Source: Paractinoplanes maris (GTDB lineage Bacteria > Actinomycetota > Actinomycetes > Mycobacteriales > Micromonosporaceae). From it: a stretch of DNA of 64,000 nucleotides. Below the pieces are notes generated by a model, which saw nothing but the letters and a program-made list of their open reading frames with translations, searched no databases and was not told where the DNA came from. Shown in pieces: positions 34,504-44,900 of the stretch. The number at the start of each line of letters is the position of its first letter. Position 1 is the first letter of the stretch. A program made the translations under genes and the position numbers. The stretch covers positions 1 through 64,000 of the forward strand of contig NZ_JALPVL010000006.1 in NCBI RefSeq assembly GCF_023544465.1, written 5' to 3'.

Positions 34504-36012
34504 TTACTCCGGACGCACGAGCGGGAAGAGGATCGTTTCCCGAATGCCCAGCCCGGTGAGCGCCATCAGAAGGCGGTCGATTCCCATTCCCATGCCACCG
34601 GACGGCGGCATTCCATACTCCATGGCCCGCAGGAAATCCTCGTCGAGCTGCATCGCCTCGGCATCGCCGCCGGCCGCCAGCAGCGACTGGGCCAGGAGCC
34701 GTTCGCGTTGCACGACCGGGTCGACGAGCTCGGAATAGGCGGTCGCCAGCTCGAAGCCCGACACGTAGAGGTCCCACTTCTCGGTCAGACCCGGTGTTTC
34801 CCGGTGCGCACGGGTCAGCGGCGCCGTCTCCTCGGGATAGTCCCGGACGAACGTGGGCGCCTGCAGGGTGGGCTGGACGAGATGCTCGAACAGCTCCTCG
34901 ACGAGCTTGCCCGGGCCCCACTTCGGATCGACGGAAAGGTCGTGCTTTTCGGCATAACGCAGCAGTTGCGCGATATCGGTGGACGGAGTGACTTCCTCAC
35001 CGAGCGCCGCGGAGAGCGAGCCATAGAGCGTTACCGATGCCCACTCGCCGCCCAGATCCCGCTCGGTGCCGTCGAAGTGCGTCACGATGTGTGATCCGGC
35101 GATCGCGAAAGCGGCCTCCTGAATCCACTCGCGCGTCTGCTGCTGCATGACGTTGTAGTCCGCGTACGCCTGGTAGGCCTCGAGCATCGCGAACTCCGGG
35201 GAGTGCGTCGAGTCCATACCCTCATTGCGGAAGTTGCGGTTGATCTCGAAGACCCGATCGATGCCGCCGACGACGGCCCTCTTCAAAAAGAGTTCCGGTG
35301 CGATCCGCAGATAGAGATCGGTGTCGAGGGCGTTGCTGTGCGTCACAAACGGGCGGGCCGTCGCGCCGCCGTGCAGCAACTGCAACATTGGTGTTTCGAC
35401 CTCGAGGAAATTGCGGCGGAACAGCGACTCGCGAAGGCTGCGGACGACCGTGGCGCGCGTGCGAACGGTGTCCCGCGCCTGCGGCCGGACGATCAGATCG
35501 ACGTACCGCTGACGAACTCGCGTCTCCTCGGAAAGCGCCCTGTGGGCCACCGGGAGCGGCCGCAGAGCCTTGGCACTCATCTCCCACGAGTCGGCCAGAA
35601 CCGACAATTCGCCGCGGCGACTGGTGATCACCTCGCCGGTCACCGAGACGATGTCACCCAGGTCGACAAGCTGCTTCCAGTCGGCCAGACGCTGCTCGCC
35701 GACCTTGGCCAGGGACAGCATGGCCTGCAGCTCGGTGCCGTCACCGTCGCGCAGCGTGGCGAAGCACAGCTTGCCGCCGTTCCGCACGAAGATGACCCGG
35801 CCGGAGACCGACACCTGGTCACCGGAGGCGGCGTCGATGGGCAGATCGGCGTACTGCTCGCGCACCTGCTTCAGCGTCGCCGTCCGCGGGACAGTCACCG
35901 GGTAGGGGGACACCCCATCGGCGAGCATCCGGTCCCGCTTCGACCGGCGGACCCGCATCTGCTCGGGAAGGTCCTCGGCGGGATCAGGGACGGCGACATT
36001 CTGCTCGGTCAC
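34504..36012 (-). CDS. lysS: Class II lysyl-tRNA synthetase
   Basis: Charges tRNA-Lys. The 502-aa product has an N-terminal OB-fold anticodon-binding domain ([18 protein letters not shown]) and the class II catalytic core. Motif 2 is [20 protein letters not shown] and motif 3 [13 protein letters not shown]. Start GTG 36012, 53 bp after coaX on the same strand. It could be the second LysRS paralogue often found in actinobacteria; the window cannot show whether another copy exists. Confidence 0.94.
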   Translation of the reverse strand: MTEQNVAVPDPAEDLPEQMRVRRSKRDRMLADGVSPYPVTVPRTATLKQVREQYADLPIDAASGDQVSVSGRVIFVRNGGKLCFATLRDGDGTELQAMLSLAKVGEQRLADWKQLVDLGDIVSVTGEVITSRRGELSVLADSWEMSAKALRPLPVAHRALSEETRVRQRYVDLIVRPQARDTVRTRATVVRSLRESLFRRNFLEVETPMLQLLHGGATARPFVTHSNALDTDLYLRIAPELFLKRAVVGGIDRVFEINRNFRNEGMDSTHSPEFAMLEAYQAYADYNVMQQQTREWIQEAAFAIAGSHIVTHFDGTERDLGGEWASVTLYGSLSAALGEEVTPSTDIAQLLRYAEKHDLSVDPKWGPGKLVEELFEHLVQPTLQAPTFVRDYPEETAPLTRAHRETPGLTEKWDLYVSGFELATAYSELVDPVVQRERLLAQSLLAAGGDAEAMQLDEDFLRAMEYGMPPSGGMGMGIDRLLMALTGLGIRETILFPLVRPE

Positions 36013-36065
36013 GGCACGACTCTCTGTCAGGACTGTTGGGGCCCTGAAAGCCTACTCAGACCCCG

Positions 36066-36824
36066 TCAGACGTTCCGCTCATATACCATCCGGAGCCCGA
36101 TCAGCGTGATCATCGGCTCGTGCGCGGTGATCGTCTTGCACTCGTCCTTGACCAGCCAAGCCAGACCGCCGGTGGCGATGACCGCCTTGACCGGGCCGAT
36201 CTCGTCGATCATGCGGCTGACGATGCCGTCGACCTGACCGGCGAAGCCGAAATACATGCCCGACTGCAGGCACTCGACGGTGTTCTTGCCGATCACCGAG
36301 CGGGGTTTGGCCGGCTCGACCTTGCGGAGCTGCGCGGCCCGGGCGGCCAGGGCGTCGAAGGAGATCTCGATGCCGGGAGCGAAGGCGCCGCCCAGGAACT
36401 CGCCCTTCTCGCTGATCACGTCGAAGTTGGTGGTCGTGCCGAAGTCGACGACGATGCTCGGGCCGCCGTAGAGGGCGTGCGCGGCCAGCGTGTTGACGAC
36501 CCGGTCGGCGCCCACCTCCTTCGGGTTGTCGATCGCCAGCTGGACGCCGGTCTTGACACCCGGCTCGACGACGACGTTGGGCAGGTCGCCGTAGTAGCGG
36601 GCGAGCATGGTCCGCAGGCTCCGGAGCGCCGCCGGCACGGTCGAGCAGGCGGCGACCCCGGTGATCTCGACCGCGTCACCGGCCAGCAGACCGCGGAACA
36701 TCAGACCCAGCTCGTCGGCTGTGGAACGGGCATCGGTCTTGATGCGCCAGTTGTGGACCAGCTTGTCGCCGTCGAAGGTGGCGAGCACGGTGTTGGTGTT
36801 GCCGATGTCGATGCAGAGCAGCAA
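36066..36824 (-). CDS. coaX: Type III pantothenate kinase
   Basis: First enzyme of coenzyme A synthesis from pantothenate. The 252-aa product begins LLLCIDIGNTNT, the phosphate-binding loop of type III kinases, and has GADRVVNTLAA and FGTTTNFDVI typical of CoaX. Start is TTG 36824 with AAGGAG 10 bases upstream. That AAGGAG lies at the end of the second copy of the nadC 3'-end duplication. It sits with panC and panD (3-4 kb away), which make its substrate. Confidence 0.92.
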   Translation of the reverse strand: MLLCIDIGNTNTVLATFDGDKLVHNWRIKTDARSTADELGLMFRGLLAGDAVEITGVAACSTVPAALRSLRTMLARYYGDLPNVVVEPGVKTGVQLAIDNPKEVGADRVVNTLAAHALYGGPSIVVDFGTTTNFDVISEKGEFLGGAFAPGIEISFDALAARAAQLRKVEPAKPRSVIGKNTVECLQSGMYFGFAGQVDGIVSRMIDEIGPVKAVIATGGLAWLVKDECKTITAHEPMITLIGLRMVYERNV

Positions 36825-36838
36825 GGGGGTTGGCTCCT

Positions 36839-36882
36839 TATCGGGGGCGCGAATCCATGTTATCGGGGGCGCAAATCCATGG
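36839..36882. repeat. 22-bp duplication at the nadC 3' end
   Basis: Two adjacent 22-bp copies (36839-36860 and 36861-36882) differ at two positions. The right copy holds nadC's last codons and the pair's junction its TAA stop. The left copy repeats this sequence after the stop and donates part of coaX's ribosome-binding site. Confidence 0.85.
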
Positions 36883-37711
36883 CTATGTCGAGAATGGGCG
36901 AGGAGTGGGTCAGGCCGCCGACCGACAGGTAGTCGACGCCGGTGGCCGCGTAGTCGGCGGCCGTCTCCAAGCGTAGGTTGCCGGTGGCCTCGAGCTCGGC
37001 GCGGTCGCCCACCTCGGCCACGACCTCGCGTAGCCGGTCGGGGTCCATGTTGTCGCAAAGCAGGAACGTGGCGCCGGCCTCGACCGCCTCGCGGGCCTCG
37101 GCCACGGTGGTCACCTCGACCTGCACCGGCACGTCGGGGAACTTCTCGCGGACCAGGCGGTAGGCGGCGGTGATGCTGCCCGCGGCGAGCTTGTGGTTGT
37201 CCTTGATCATGGCCACGTCGTAGAGGCCCATCCGCTTGTTGGTGCCGCCACCGATGCGCACGGCGTATTTCTCCAAATAGCGCAGGCCGGGCGTGGTCTT
37301 GCGGGTGTCGAGGACGGTGGCCTTGGTGCCGGCCAGCGCCTCGGCCCAGCGGCGGGTGTGGGTGGCCACCCCGGACATGCGGCTGAGCAGGTTGAGCGCG
37401 GTGCGCTCGGCCGTCAGCAGGGCCCGGGTGGGACCGGTGATCACGGCCAGCACGTCGCCCCGGGTGACCCGGTCACCCTCGGCCACGCGCTGCTCGAAGA
37501 CGTCGGCGCCGCCGGAGGTGTCGTTGAAGACCACGGCGGCCACCGGCAGGCCGGCCACCACGCCGTCGGCCCGGGCCACCAGCTCCGCGGTGTCGACCTG
37601 GCCGGCGGGAATCGTGGCCTCGCTGGTCACGTCGTGCGGTGGCGAACCGAGGTCCTCGGCCAGCGCGGTGCGAACGATCAGTTCCACTTCGGCGACGTCC
37701 AACTCGTTCAT
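36860..37711 (-). CDS. nadC: Nicotinate-nucleotide pyrophosphorylase (carboxylating)
   Basis: Quinolinate phosphoribosyltransferase in NAD synthesis. The 283-aa product has ALAEDLGSPPHDVTSEA at the N-terminus, the catalytic segment TRKTTPGLRYLEKYAVRIGG with the substrate-binding basic residues, and IKDNHKLAAGSI. Start ATG 37711 lies 14 bp after nadB. The last codons and stop are tandemly duplicated. It is part of a nadB-nadC-coaX-lysS run. Confidence 0.95.
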   Translation of the reverse strand: MNELDVAEVELIVRTALAEDLGSPPHDVTSEATIPAGQVDTAELVARADGVVAGLPVAAVVFNDTSGGADVFEQRVAEGDRVTRGDVLAVITGPTRALLTAERTALNLLSRMSGVATHTRRWAEALAGTKATVLDTRKTTPGLRYLEKYAVRIGGGTNKRMGLYDVAMIKDNHKLAAGSITAAYRLVREKFPDVPVQVEVTTVAEAREAVEAGATFLLCDNMDPDRLREVVAEVGDRAELEATGNLRLETAADYAATGVDYLSVGGLTHSSPILDIAMDLRPR

Positions 37712-37725
37712 CGATCCCCCTGTGG

Positions 37726-39369
37726 TCAGGCCATCTCTTCGAAGGACTGGGTCAATCGGGTCTGGCGGTCGAGCGTGTGCAGCAGGTGCCCACGCCACTC
37801 GTCCTCGGCCCCGGGAAAGTCCTCACGCCAGTGGCAGCCGCGGGTCTCGCGGCGGGTGCGCGCCGCCGCGACCAGCACCGTGGCCACCGTGAGCAGGTTG
37901 GTCGCCTCCCAGGCGGCGTTGCGCGGGGTATCGCGCTGCTCGGCCAGGCGGGCCAGCTCCTTGGCGGTGGCCGACAGCGAGTCGGCCGATCGCAGCACGC
38001 CGGCGCCCCGGGTCATGGTGCGCTGCAGCTCGGGGCGGGTCGCCGCGGCGACGACCCAGCTCCGGCCGGCCGGGGCCGGCGCGGGATCGGCCTGCGCGGG
38101 CAGATCGCGGGCGATGTCGTCGGCGATGCGCCTCGCGAAGACCAGGCCCTCGAGCAGCGAGTTGCTGGCCAGGCGGTTGGCGCCGTGCACGCCGGTGCAG
38201 GCGACCTCACCACAGGCGTAGAGGCCGGAGATGCTCGTCCGGCCGTGCAGGTCGGTGCGCACCCCGCCCGAGGCGTAATGGGCGGCCGGGGCCACCGGGA
38301 TCAGCTCGGTCGCCGGGTCGACGCCGGCCGCGCGGGTGGACGCGACGATGGTCGGGAAGCGCTGCTCCAGGAACTCGCGGCCGAGGTGACGGGCGTCGAG
38401 GTAGACGTGGTCGGCACCGGTCGCGCGCAGCACCCGGTGGATGCCCTTGGCCACCACGTCGCGCGGGGCCAGCTCGGCCAGCTCGTGCTGCCCCACCATG
38501 AACCGGGCACCGGTCTCGTCGACCAGGTGGGCGCCCTCACCGCGCAACGCCTCGGAGATCAGCGGCCGCTGCACCGAGGTCACGCTGGCGGTGACGAACG
38601 AGGTGGGGTGGAACTGGACGAACTCGACGTCGGTGACCAGCGCGCCGGCCCGGAGGGCGAGGGCCACCCCGTCCCCGGTGGAGACCGACGGGTTGGTGGT
38701 CGAGGAGTAGATCTGGCCCATGCCGCCGGTGGCCAGCACCACCGCGCGAGCCAGGATCGCGCCCACGCCGTCCTCCGAGCCCTCGCCGAGGACGTGCAGG
38801 GTGAGCCCGCAGGCCCGGCCGTCGGGGGCGCGCAGCAGGTCGAGCACCAGGGCGTGCTCGACCAGACGGATCCAGGGATCGCGGCGCACCGCCTCGTGCA
38901 GGGCACGCTGCACCTCGGCCCCGGTCGCGTCGCCGCCCGCGTGCACGATGCGGTCGGCCCGGTGACCGCCCTCGCGGGTGAGCATCAACGAGCCGTCCGC
39001 GTTGCGGTCGAACGACGCACCGATGCGGATCAGTTCGCGTACGCGGGCCGGACCCTCCTCGACCAGGACGCGCACCGCCGCCGGGTCGCACAGCCCGACC
39101 CCGGCGATCTCGGTGTCGTTGGCGTGGGCGGCCGGGGTGTCGAGCGGGTCGAGCACCGCGGCGATGCCACCCTGAGCCCACCGGGTCGAGCCGTCATCGA
39201 TATTGACCTTGGTGACGACGGTGACGTGCAGGCCCTGCTCGCGCAGGTGCAGGGCGGCGGTCAGCCCGGCCACGCCGGAACCCACGACCAGCACGTCGGT
39301 GGTCTCGCTCCACCCGGGGTCGGCCGCGGCGAGGCGGCGAGGGAGTTCCGGAAGGTCGGCGACATACAT
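37726..39369 (-). CDS. nadB: L-aspartate oxidase
   Basis: FAD enzyme oxidising aspartate to iminoaspartate for NAD synthesis. The 547-aa product has the dinucleotide motif VVGSGVAGLTAALHL, the SxRWAQGGIAA segment, catalytic-site FHPTSF, and HGANRLASNSLLEGLVF near the C-terminus. TGTACT lies six bases before ATG 39369, so the gene may be leaderless. nadA is not next to it; quinolinate synthase must be encoded elsewhere. Confidence 0.94.
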   Translation of the reverse strand: MYVADLPELPRRLAAADPGWSETTDVLVVGSGVAGLTAALHLREQGLHVTVVTKVNIDDGSTRWAQGGIAAVLDPLDTPAAHANDTEIAGVGLCDPAAVRVLVEEGPARVRELIRIGASFDRNADGSLMLTREGGHRADRIVHAGGDATGAEVQRALHEAVRRDPWIRLVEHALVLDLLRAPDGRACGLTLHVLGEGSEDGVGAILARAVVLATGGMGQIYSSTTNPSVSTGDGVALALRAGALVTDVEFVQFHPTSFVTASVTSVQRPLISEALRGEGAHLVDETGARFMVGQHELAELAPRDVVAKGIHRVLRATGADHVYLDARHLGREFLEQRFPTIVASTRAAGVDPATELIPVAPAAHYASGGVRTDLHGRTSISGLYACGEVACTGVHGANRLASNSLLEGLVFARRIADDIARDLPAQADPAPAPAGRSWVVAAATRPELQRTMTRGAGVLRSADSLSATAKELARLAEQRDTPRNAAWEATNLLTVATVLVAAARTRRETRGCHWREDFPGAEDEWRGHLLHTLDRQTRLTQSFEEMA

Positions 39370-39431
39370 CCGCTCAGTACACTCCGCCGGTACGACCCCT
39401 CGGCGCCGGGGTGGAACATTCGTGGTCACCG

Positions 39432-40337
39432 TTACTTGTACTGCACGGGCAGGCTCTTGATGCCCTTGCCCTTGATCGTCGACGTGAGTTCCACGCCGTC
39501 GAGCCACAGGTAACAGCGCACGCCGCGATCACCCAGCGCCCACACGTCGGCACCGCCGGGCAGCGATACCACGCCCGTACGGTATTGCAGGTCGCTGTCC
39601 TTGGGCACTCCGACGTAGTCGGCGATCAGCTCGCGGCAGCCGTCGTGGAACTTGGCCCACGTGGCGTCGTCGTCCGGGTAGTCGAGATCCTTGGCGTACC
39701 AGACCCCGACGAACTCACCGTTGTGCTTGGCCGAGCACTTCACCGCGGGCATGGTGGCGATCGCGCCGTTGCCGTCGAGCTGGATCGCGTAGCAGCTGAG
39801 CAGCACGTCGGAGCGGCCGTCGGCCAGCGCGTCGCGCAGGCTGCCCTCGCGCTGCACCAGACCGCCGTCGTCCTCGACCGAGTTGAGCTCGAGCACCTCG
39901 CACCGGAACCAGCGGGCGCCGCCGTTCCAGGCCGCCTCGGTGGGCCGGGTGACGCCGATCCACAGCCGGGCGTCACGCCAGGGCCCGCCGACGAAGGTGG
40001 TCGTCTTCTGGTCGCAGACCGAGTACGCGGCCCTGGCCCCGGCTGAGCCATCGGCCGGGGGGACGTCGGCGTCGGCCGCGGGTGACTCGTACGTGCCGAC
40101 GTACACGGTCTCGGTGCGGTGCTTGGCCGAGCAGGCGACCTCTTCATAAGTGCCGCGCGGGCCGACCGGGTTGAAGTTGGCACTGTGGCAGGCGCCGCTG
40201 TTGGGCTCGAAACCGGTCGCTGGGGCCATCGCCCCCCAGCCGTTGGTCAGGTCGCCGTCGACACCGCCCGGCTTGCCGCACCCCGTGGCGAGCAGCACCG
40301 AACCCAGGACAGCAATGATCCCGAGCCGGTGTCGCAT
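39432..40337 (-). CDS. Septum-formation-family lipoprotein
   Basis: The 301-aa protein has a lipoprotein signal with lipobox LATGC and two related modules. Each has a Cys pair around a loop followed by H and E: GACHSANF...VACSAKHRTE and LSCYAIQL...VKCSAKHNGE. This layout fits the actinobacterial septum-formation family of exported proteins. ATG 40337 has GGAGAGG upstream. Its operon position, downstream of panD's repeats, gives no functional clue. Confidence 0.7.
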   Translation of the reverse strand: MRHRLGIIAVLGSVLLATGCGKPGGVDGDLTNGWGAMAPATGFEPNSGACHSANFNPVGPRGTYEEVACSAKHRTETVYVGTYESPAADADVPPADGSAGARAAYSVCDQKTTTFVGGPWRDARLWIGVTRPTEAAWNGGARWFRCEVLELNSVEDDGGLVQREGSLRDALADGRSDVLLSCYAIQLDGNGAIATMPAVKCSAKHNGEFVGVWYAKDLDYPDDDATWAKFHDGCRELIADYVGVPKDSDLQYRTGVVSLPGGADVWALGDRGVRCYLWLDGVELTSTIKGKGIKSLPVQYK

Positions 40338-40421
40338 GAACCCAAGCCTCTCCGCCTGCCACTGATGTCCGATTTCCAATGATATGGGGATCGGAAACGG
40401 GATCAGCGGATTTTGCCTTTT

Positions 40422-40500
40422 GTCAGGCGGCTGGGCTTTGTCAGGCGGCTCGGCTTGTCAGGCGGCTCGGCTTGTCAGGCGGCTCGGCTTTGTCAGGCGG
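40422..40500. repeat. 17/18-bp tandem repeat carrying panD stop copies
   Basis: Copies at 40422-40439, 40440-40456, 40457-40473 and 40474-40491, and a start of a fifth at 40492-40500, have unit GTCAGGCGGCTCGGCTT. The fifth contains panD's stop codon, so on panD's strand four further TGA-containing copies follow the gene. Confidence 0.9.
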
Positions 40501-40921
40501 CGGTGCGGCTCAGGTCTCCCCGGGTCAGACCGCCGGGCATGCCCTCGGCGGCGGCGGCCGGGTCGGCGCCCAGCTCGATGATCTTGTTTGCGGCGTCGAC
40601 GTGCACGATCCTCGGCTGGTAGGCGCGCGCCTCGGCGTCCTCCAGCTGGCCGTACGCGATGAGGATGACCAGGTCACCGGGGTGCACGAGATGGGCCGCG
40701 GCGCCGTTGATGCCGATCACGCCGCTGCCCCGCTCGCCCGCGATCACGTACGTCTCCAGACGGGCCCCATTCGTCACGTCGACGATCGCGACCTGCTCGC
40801 CGGGGATCAGATCGGCCGCCTCGAGCAGGTCGACGTCGATCGTCACCGACCCGACGTAGTGCAGGTCGGCCTGGGTCACGGTGGCCCGATGGATCTTGGA
40901 TTTGAGCATCGTGCGGAACAT
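40493..40921 (-). CDS. panD: Aspartate 1-decarboxylase
   Basis: Pyruvoyl enzyme that makes beta-alanine for pantothenate. The 142-aa product has the self-cleavage site G24-S25 in HYVGSVTID and the catalytic region [12 protein letters not shown] with [10 protein letters not shown]. Start ATG 40921 overlaps the panC stop by one base (TGATG). The last residues (RTAA) and stop are in the first copy of a tandem repeat. Confidence 0.95.
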   Translation of the reverse strand: MFRTMLKSKIHRATVTQADLHYVGSVTIDVDLLEAADLIPGEQVAIVDVTNGARLETYVIAGERGSGVIGINGAAAHLVHPGDLVILIAYGQLEDAEARAYQPRIVHVDAANKIIELGADPAAAAEGMPGGLTRGDLSRTAA

Positions 40922-41751
40922 CAGGCCGCCTTCCCCAGCGTCAGAGGCACGTTGTCGATCAAGCGGGTGGTGCCGACCCGGGCGGCGATCAGCAGGCGGG
41001 CGGGCCCCTCCTGAGGCGCCGGGCCGAGATCGGCGCCGGTCAGCTCGAGGTAGTCGACCTGGACGCCCGGCTCGTCGGCCAGGATCTTGCCCGCGGCGGA
41101 CAGCACGGCGGTGGCCTCGGCGTGGGTGGCACCCTCGCGCAGCGCCCGGCTCAGCGCGAGGGCGGACTGACGTTCGCCCGGCGAGAGGAATCGGTTGCGG
41201 CTCGAGAGGGCCAGGCCGTCCGGTTCCCGTACGGTCGGCACGCCGACGATCTCGACCCCGAGCTCCAGGTCGTGGGCCAGCCGGCGGATCAGCGCGAGCT
41301 GCTGGAAGTCCTTCTCGCCGAAGAACGCCACGTCGGCCCGGGTCAGCATGAGCAGTTTCTGCACCACGGTGAGCATCCCGGCGAAGTGGCCCGGGCGGCT
41401 CGCGCCCTCCAAGATCTCGCCGAGCGGGCCGGCGTTCATCGTGATCGACGGCGCCCCACCCGGATAGACCTCGTCGCGGGCCGGCGCGAAGACCACGTCG
41501 ACCCCCTCGGCCCGGCACGCCTCGACGTCGGCCTCCAAGGTGCGCGGGTATTTGTCGAAGTCCTCGTGGGGACCGAACTGCAGCGGGTTCACAAAGATCG
41601 TGACGATCACCAGGCCGCCGCGCCGGCGAGCCTCACGCATGAGCTGCCGGTGCCCGTCGTGCAGGGCACCCATCGTCATCACGACGGCCCGGGGGCCCGC
41701 CGCCCGCGTCGCCTCGGCCAGCTCGGCGCGGGTGTGGATCACGTACGTCAT
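40921..41751 (-). CDS. panC: Pantothenate synthetase
   Basis: Joins pantoate and beta-alanine using ATP. The 276-aa product has the HIGH-type loop [30 protein letters not shown] and the KMSKS-like SSRNRFLS. Its start overlaps the preceding DUF2520 gene (ATGA) and its end overlaps panD, so the three genes form a tight pantothenate unit. Confidence 0.96.
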   Translation of the reverse strand: MTYVIHTRAELAEATRAAGPRAVVMTMGALHDGHRQLMREARRRGGLVIVTIFVNPLQFGPHEDFDKYPRTLEADVEACRAEGVDVVFAPARDEVYPGGAPSITMNAGPLGEILEGASRPGHFAGMLTVVQKLLMLTRADVAFFGEKDFQQLALIRRLAHDLELGVEIVGVPTVREPDGLALSSRNRFLSPGERQSALALSRALREGATHAEATAVLSAAGKILADEPGVQVDYLELTGADLGPAPQEGPARLLIAARVGTTRLIDNVPLTLGKAA

Positions 41752-42614
41752 GAGGGGCTCCCCACCGCGGCGCGGGACAGGACGTCGAGAAGCAGGGCCG
41801 CGTCCTGCGGGCGCAGCCGGCCGGAGGCGATGGCCCGGTCGGCGGTGCGGCGGGCCAGAGCCAGATAGGCCGGCCGGGACTCGGCGGGCAGGTGGTCGAG
41901 GTGCTTGCCGACGGTGCCGGCGTCGCCCCGGGAGACCGGGCCGGTCAGGGCCGCGTCACCGAGCCGCAGCGCGTTGTCGAGCGCGGCGTGCAGCAGCGGC
42001 GAGAGGATCCGCGAAGGCTCGGCGATGCCTGTCCCGCGGAGCAGGTCGGCGGCCTCGTTGACCAGCGTGACCAGGTGGTTCGCGCCGTGGGCGAGGGCCG
42101 CGTGATAGACCGGGCGGGCGTCCTCGGCGACCCACTCCGGGATGCCGCCGAGGTCGGCCACGAGCCGGGCCGCGAAGACCCGGTCGGCCGTGGTGACCCC
42201 CCAGGCGATGCCGGGCAGGCGGTCGAGGTCGGCGGGCGAGCCGGTGAAGGTCATCGCGGGGTGCAGGGCCATCCCGCGCAGGCCGCCCAGGACGGCCAGG
42301 CCGTGGGCGCCGGAGGTGTGCGCGACGATCTGGCCCGGGTGCAGTGCGCCCGTGGTGGCCAGGCCGGAGACGACTGCGGCGAGCGAGTCGTCCGGGACGG
42401 CGAGCAGGAGGAGGTCGTCGGCGGCGCGGGCGACCTCGTCGGCGGGCAGGATCGCGGCGTGCGGCAGCAGGCGGGCGGCCCTGTCCCGGGAGGCCGCGGA
42501 AACGGCCGCGGCGGCGACCACGTGGTGGCCGGCGGCGTCGAGGGCGGCGCCGAGCACGGCACCCACCCGGCCTGCCCCGACAACGCCGATGGTCAGGGGC
42601 GACGATGAGCTCAT
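41748..42614 (-). CDS. Rossmann-fold DUF2520 protein, possible ketopantoate reductase substitute
   Basis: The 288-aa protein has an N-terminal NAD(P)-binding fold ([17 protein letters not shown]) and a C-terminal helical DUF2520-type domain ([20 protein letters not shown]), the layout of 6-phosphogluconate-dehydrogenase-like reductases. It is translationally coupled to panC. PanE ketopantoate reductase has the same architecture, and no panE is seen here. It may supply pantoate, though DUF2520 proteins are uncharacterised as far as I know. Start ATG 42614. Confidence 0.82.
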   Translation of the reverse strand: MSSSSPLTIGVVGAGRVGAVLGAALDAAGHHVVAAAAVSAASRDRAARLLPHAAILPADEVARAADDLLLLAVPDDSLAAVVSGLATTGALHPGQIVAHTSGAHGLAVLGGLRGMALHPAMTFTGSPADLDRLPGIAWGVTTADRVFAARLVADLGGIPEWVAEDARPVYHAALAHGANHLVTLVNEAADLLRGTGIAEPSRILSPLLHAALDNALRLGDAALTGPVSRGDAGTVGKHLDHLPAESRPAYLALARRTADRAIASGRLRPQDAALLLDVLSRAAVGSPS

Positions 42615-42777
42615 ATCCAGATCCAGTCCTCACGAGCGGGTACCGGTCGAGCGCAAGTATGCGCCGCGGTTACAGGCCGGTGACAAGACCGTGTGAACAA
42701 GACCATCACCCCTCAACTCGGACCCGGCGGAGCCACTCGTCCACAGGCCCGGTTCGCCGACGTCCGGAGCGCCTAGG

Positions 42778-43755
42778 GTGACTGATGTGGAAGCGGGATG
42801 GCGGGCGGCGATGCGGACCGGGCTCTATGGGCCCGGCGGCTTCTTCGTGCGCCCCGATCAGGGGCCGGCTGATCACTTCCGCACCAGCGTGCACGCGTCG
42901 CCGCTCTTCGCCGGGGCGGTGCTGCGGCTGATCGAGCGGATCGATGCGGCGCTGGGCCGGCCCCGCGTGTTCGACCTGGTCGACGTGGGCGCCGGGCGAG
43001 GTGAGCTGCTCGCGGCGTTGCGCCCGCTCCTGCCCGAGCGGGTGCGGCTCACCGCCGTCGAGGTGGCGCCGCGCCCACCGGAGCTGCCCGGGGGCATCAC
43101 CTGGGCGCGCGAGGTGCCGGACGGCATCGTCGGTTTGCTGATCGCCACCGAGTGGCTGGACAACGTGCCGCTCGACGTGGCCGAGCAGGATGACGACGGG
43201 CGGCTGCGCAAGGTGCTCGTCGATCCGGCGACCGGGGCCGAGTCACTGGGCGGCCTGGTCGACCCGGCCGACGAGTTCTGGCTGCGGCGGTGGTGGCCGC
43301 GGACCGGCCGGGTCGAGATCGGGTGGCCGCGCGACGCGGCCTGGGCCGACGCGGTGGGGCAGGTGCGGCGGGGCTGTGCGCTGGCGATCGACTACGGGCA
43401 TCGGCGCGACGACCGGCCGCCGTTCGGGACGCTGACCGGGTTCCGCGGTGGCCGGCCGGTCACACCGGTGCCCGACGGGTCCTGTGACGTCACGGCGCAC
43501 GTGGCGATCGACGCGGTGGCGGTCGCGACCGGCACGCCGTACGTCCTGGTCCGCCAGCGTGAGGCGCTGAAGGCGCTCGGGGTCGACGGCGGCCGGCCAC
43601 CGCTGGATCTTGCCCGCAGCGATCCGGGGGGCTATGTGCGGGCCTTGGCAGCGGCCGGGGCCGAGGCCGAGCTGATCGAGGCGGCCGGGCTGGGTGGCCA
43701 CTGGTGGCTGCTGCACAGCGTGGGCCTCGATGAGCGTGGGAGCATTCTGCTGTGA
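42778..43755 (+). CDS. MidA/NDUFAF7-family SAM-dependent methyltransferase
   Basis: The 325-aa protein has the SAM-binding motif [13 protein letters not shown] and the family's [12 protein letters not shown] segment, followed by [10 protein letters not shown] as in NDUFAF7/MidA (DUF185) proteins. In mitochondria NDUFAF7 dimethylates an arginine of NDUFS2, the NuoD homologue, during complex I assembly. Here its stop overlaps the start of a nuoD-like gene by four bases, which strongly suggests that the same modification is made on that protein. Start GTG 42778; no clear ribosome site. Confidence 0.85.
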   Translation: MTDVEAGWRAAMRTGLYGPGGFFVRPDQGPADHFRTSVHASPLFAGAVLRLIERIDAALGRPRVFDLVDVGAGRGELLAALRPLLPERVRLTAVEVAPRPPELPGGITWAREVPDGIVGLLIATEWLDNVPLDVAEQDDDGRLRKVLVDPATGAESLGGLVDPADEFWLRRWWPRTGRVEIGWPRDAAWADAVGQVRRGCALAIDYGHRRDDRPPFGTLTGFRGGRPVTPVPDGSCDVTAHVAIDAVAVATGTPYVLVRQREALKALGVDGGRPPLDLARSDPGGYVRALAAAGAEAELIEAAGLGGHWWLLHSVGLDERGSILL

Positions 43756-44897
43756 CGGATGCGCTGCGCGAGATGACGGTCGGGACCGGCGCGGGCCTCG
43801 AGACCGCCGACATGGTGCTCAACATCGGCCCGCAGCACCCCTCGACCCACGGTGTGCTGCGGCTCAAGCTCACACTCGACGGTGAGCGGGTGGTCACCTG
43901 TGAGCCGATCGTCGGCTACATGCACCGGGGCGCCGAGAAATTGTTCGAGGTGCGCGACTACCGGCAGATCCTGATGCTGGCCAACCGGCACGACTGGCTC
44001 TCCGCCTTCTCCAACGAGCTGGGCGTCGCGCTCGCCGTCGAGCGGCTGATGGGCATCGAGGTGCCGGAGCGCGCCACCTGGCTGCGGATGGCCCTGGCCG
44101 AGCTCAACCGGGTGCTCAACCACCTGATGTTCCTGGGCTCCTACCCGCTCGAGATCGGCGCGATCACGCCGATGTTCTACGCGTTCCGTGAGCGCGAGAC
44201 CCTGCAGGCCGTGATGGAGGAGGTCTCCGGCGGCCGCATGCACTACATGTTCAACCGGGTCGGCGGGCTCAAGGAGGAGGTGCCGGCCGGTTGGACGGAG
44301 CGGGCCCGCGAGGCGATCCGCACGGTCCGCGAGCGACTGCCCGATCTGGACAATCTCATCCGGCGCAACGACATCTTCCTGGCCCGCACGGTCGGGGTCG
44401 GGGTGCTCACGGCCGAGCAGGCGGCGGCCTTCGGGGCGTCGGGGCCGGTCGCCCGGGCCAGTGGGCTCGACTTCGACCTGCGCCGGGACGAGCCCTACCT
44501 GGCGTACGACGAGCTGGACGTGCCCGTGGTGACGCGGAGCGCCGGGGATTGCCACTCCCGGTTCGAGGTGCTGCTCGACCAGACGTACGTGTCGCTGGAC
44601 CTGGCCGAGCAGTGCCTGAGCCGGGTCGACCAGATCTCCGGGCCGGTCAACGTGCGACTGCCCAAGGTGGTCAAGGCGCCCGAGGGGCACACGTATGCCT
44701 GGACGGAGAACCCGCTCGGCGTCAACGGCTACTACCTGGTGTCGCGGGGTGAGAAGACGCCGTGGCGCATGAAGCTGCGGACCGCGTCCTACGCCAACGT
44801 CCAGGCACTGTCGACGCTCATCCCGGGCTGCCTGGTGCCCGACCTGATCGCCATCCTCGGCTCGATGTTCTTCGTGGTCGGCGACATCGACAAGTAG
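43752..44897 (+). CDS. Orphan NuoD-like subunit (49-kDa complex I / hydrogenase large-subunit fold)
   Basis: The 381-aa protein aligns over its full length with NuoD/NDUFS2: [44 protein letters not shown] and PKGEFGVYLV-like [14 protein letters not shown]. The quinone-site His (H33) and the arginine methylated in NDUFS2 (R59 in MHRGAEK) are present. The quinone-binding Tyr of the DY pair is Trp (W82 in NRHDWLS). No other nuo gene is nearby, so this is a paralogue outside the complex I operon. Its partner and role are unknown. Start GTG 43752 overlaps the methyltransferase stop. Confidence 0.87.
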   Translation: MTDALREMTVGTGAGLETADMVLNIGPQHPSTHGVLRLKLTLDGERVVTCEPIVGYMHRGAEKLFEVRDYRQILMLANRHDWLSAFSNELGVALAVERLMGIEVPERATWLRMALAELNRVLNHLMFLGSYPLEIGAITPMFYAFRERETLQAVMEEVSGGRMHYMFNRVGGLKEEVPAGWTERAREAIRTVRERLPDLDNLIRRNDIFLARTVGVGVLTAEQAAAFGASGPVARASGLDFDLRRDEPYLAYDELDVPVVTRSAGDCHSRFEVLLDQTYVSLDLAEQCLSRVDQISGPVNVRLPKVVKAPEGHTYAWTENPLGVNGYYLVSRGEKTPWRMKLRTASYANVQALSTLIPGCLVPDLIAILGSMFFVVGDIDK

Positions 44898-44900
44898 GAC

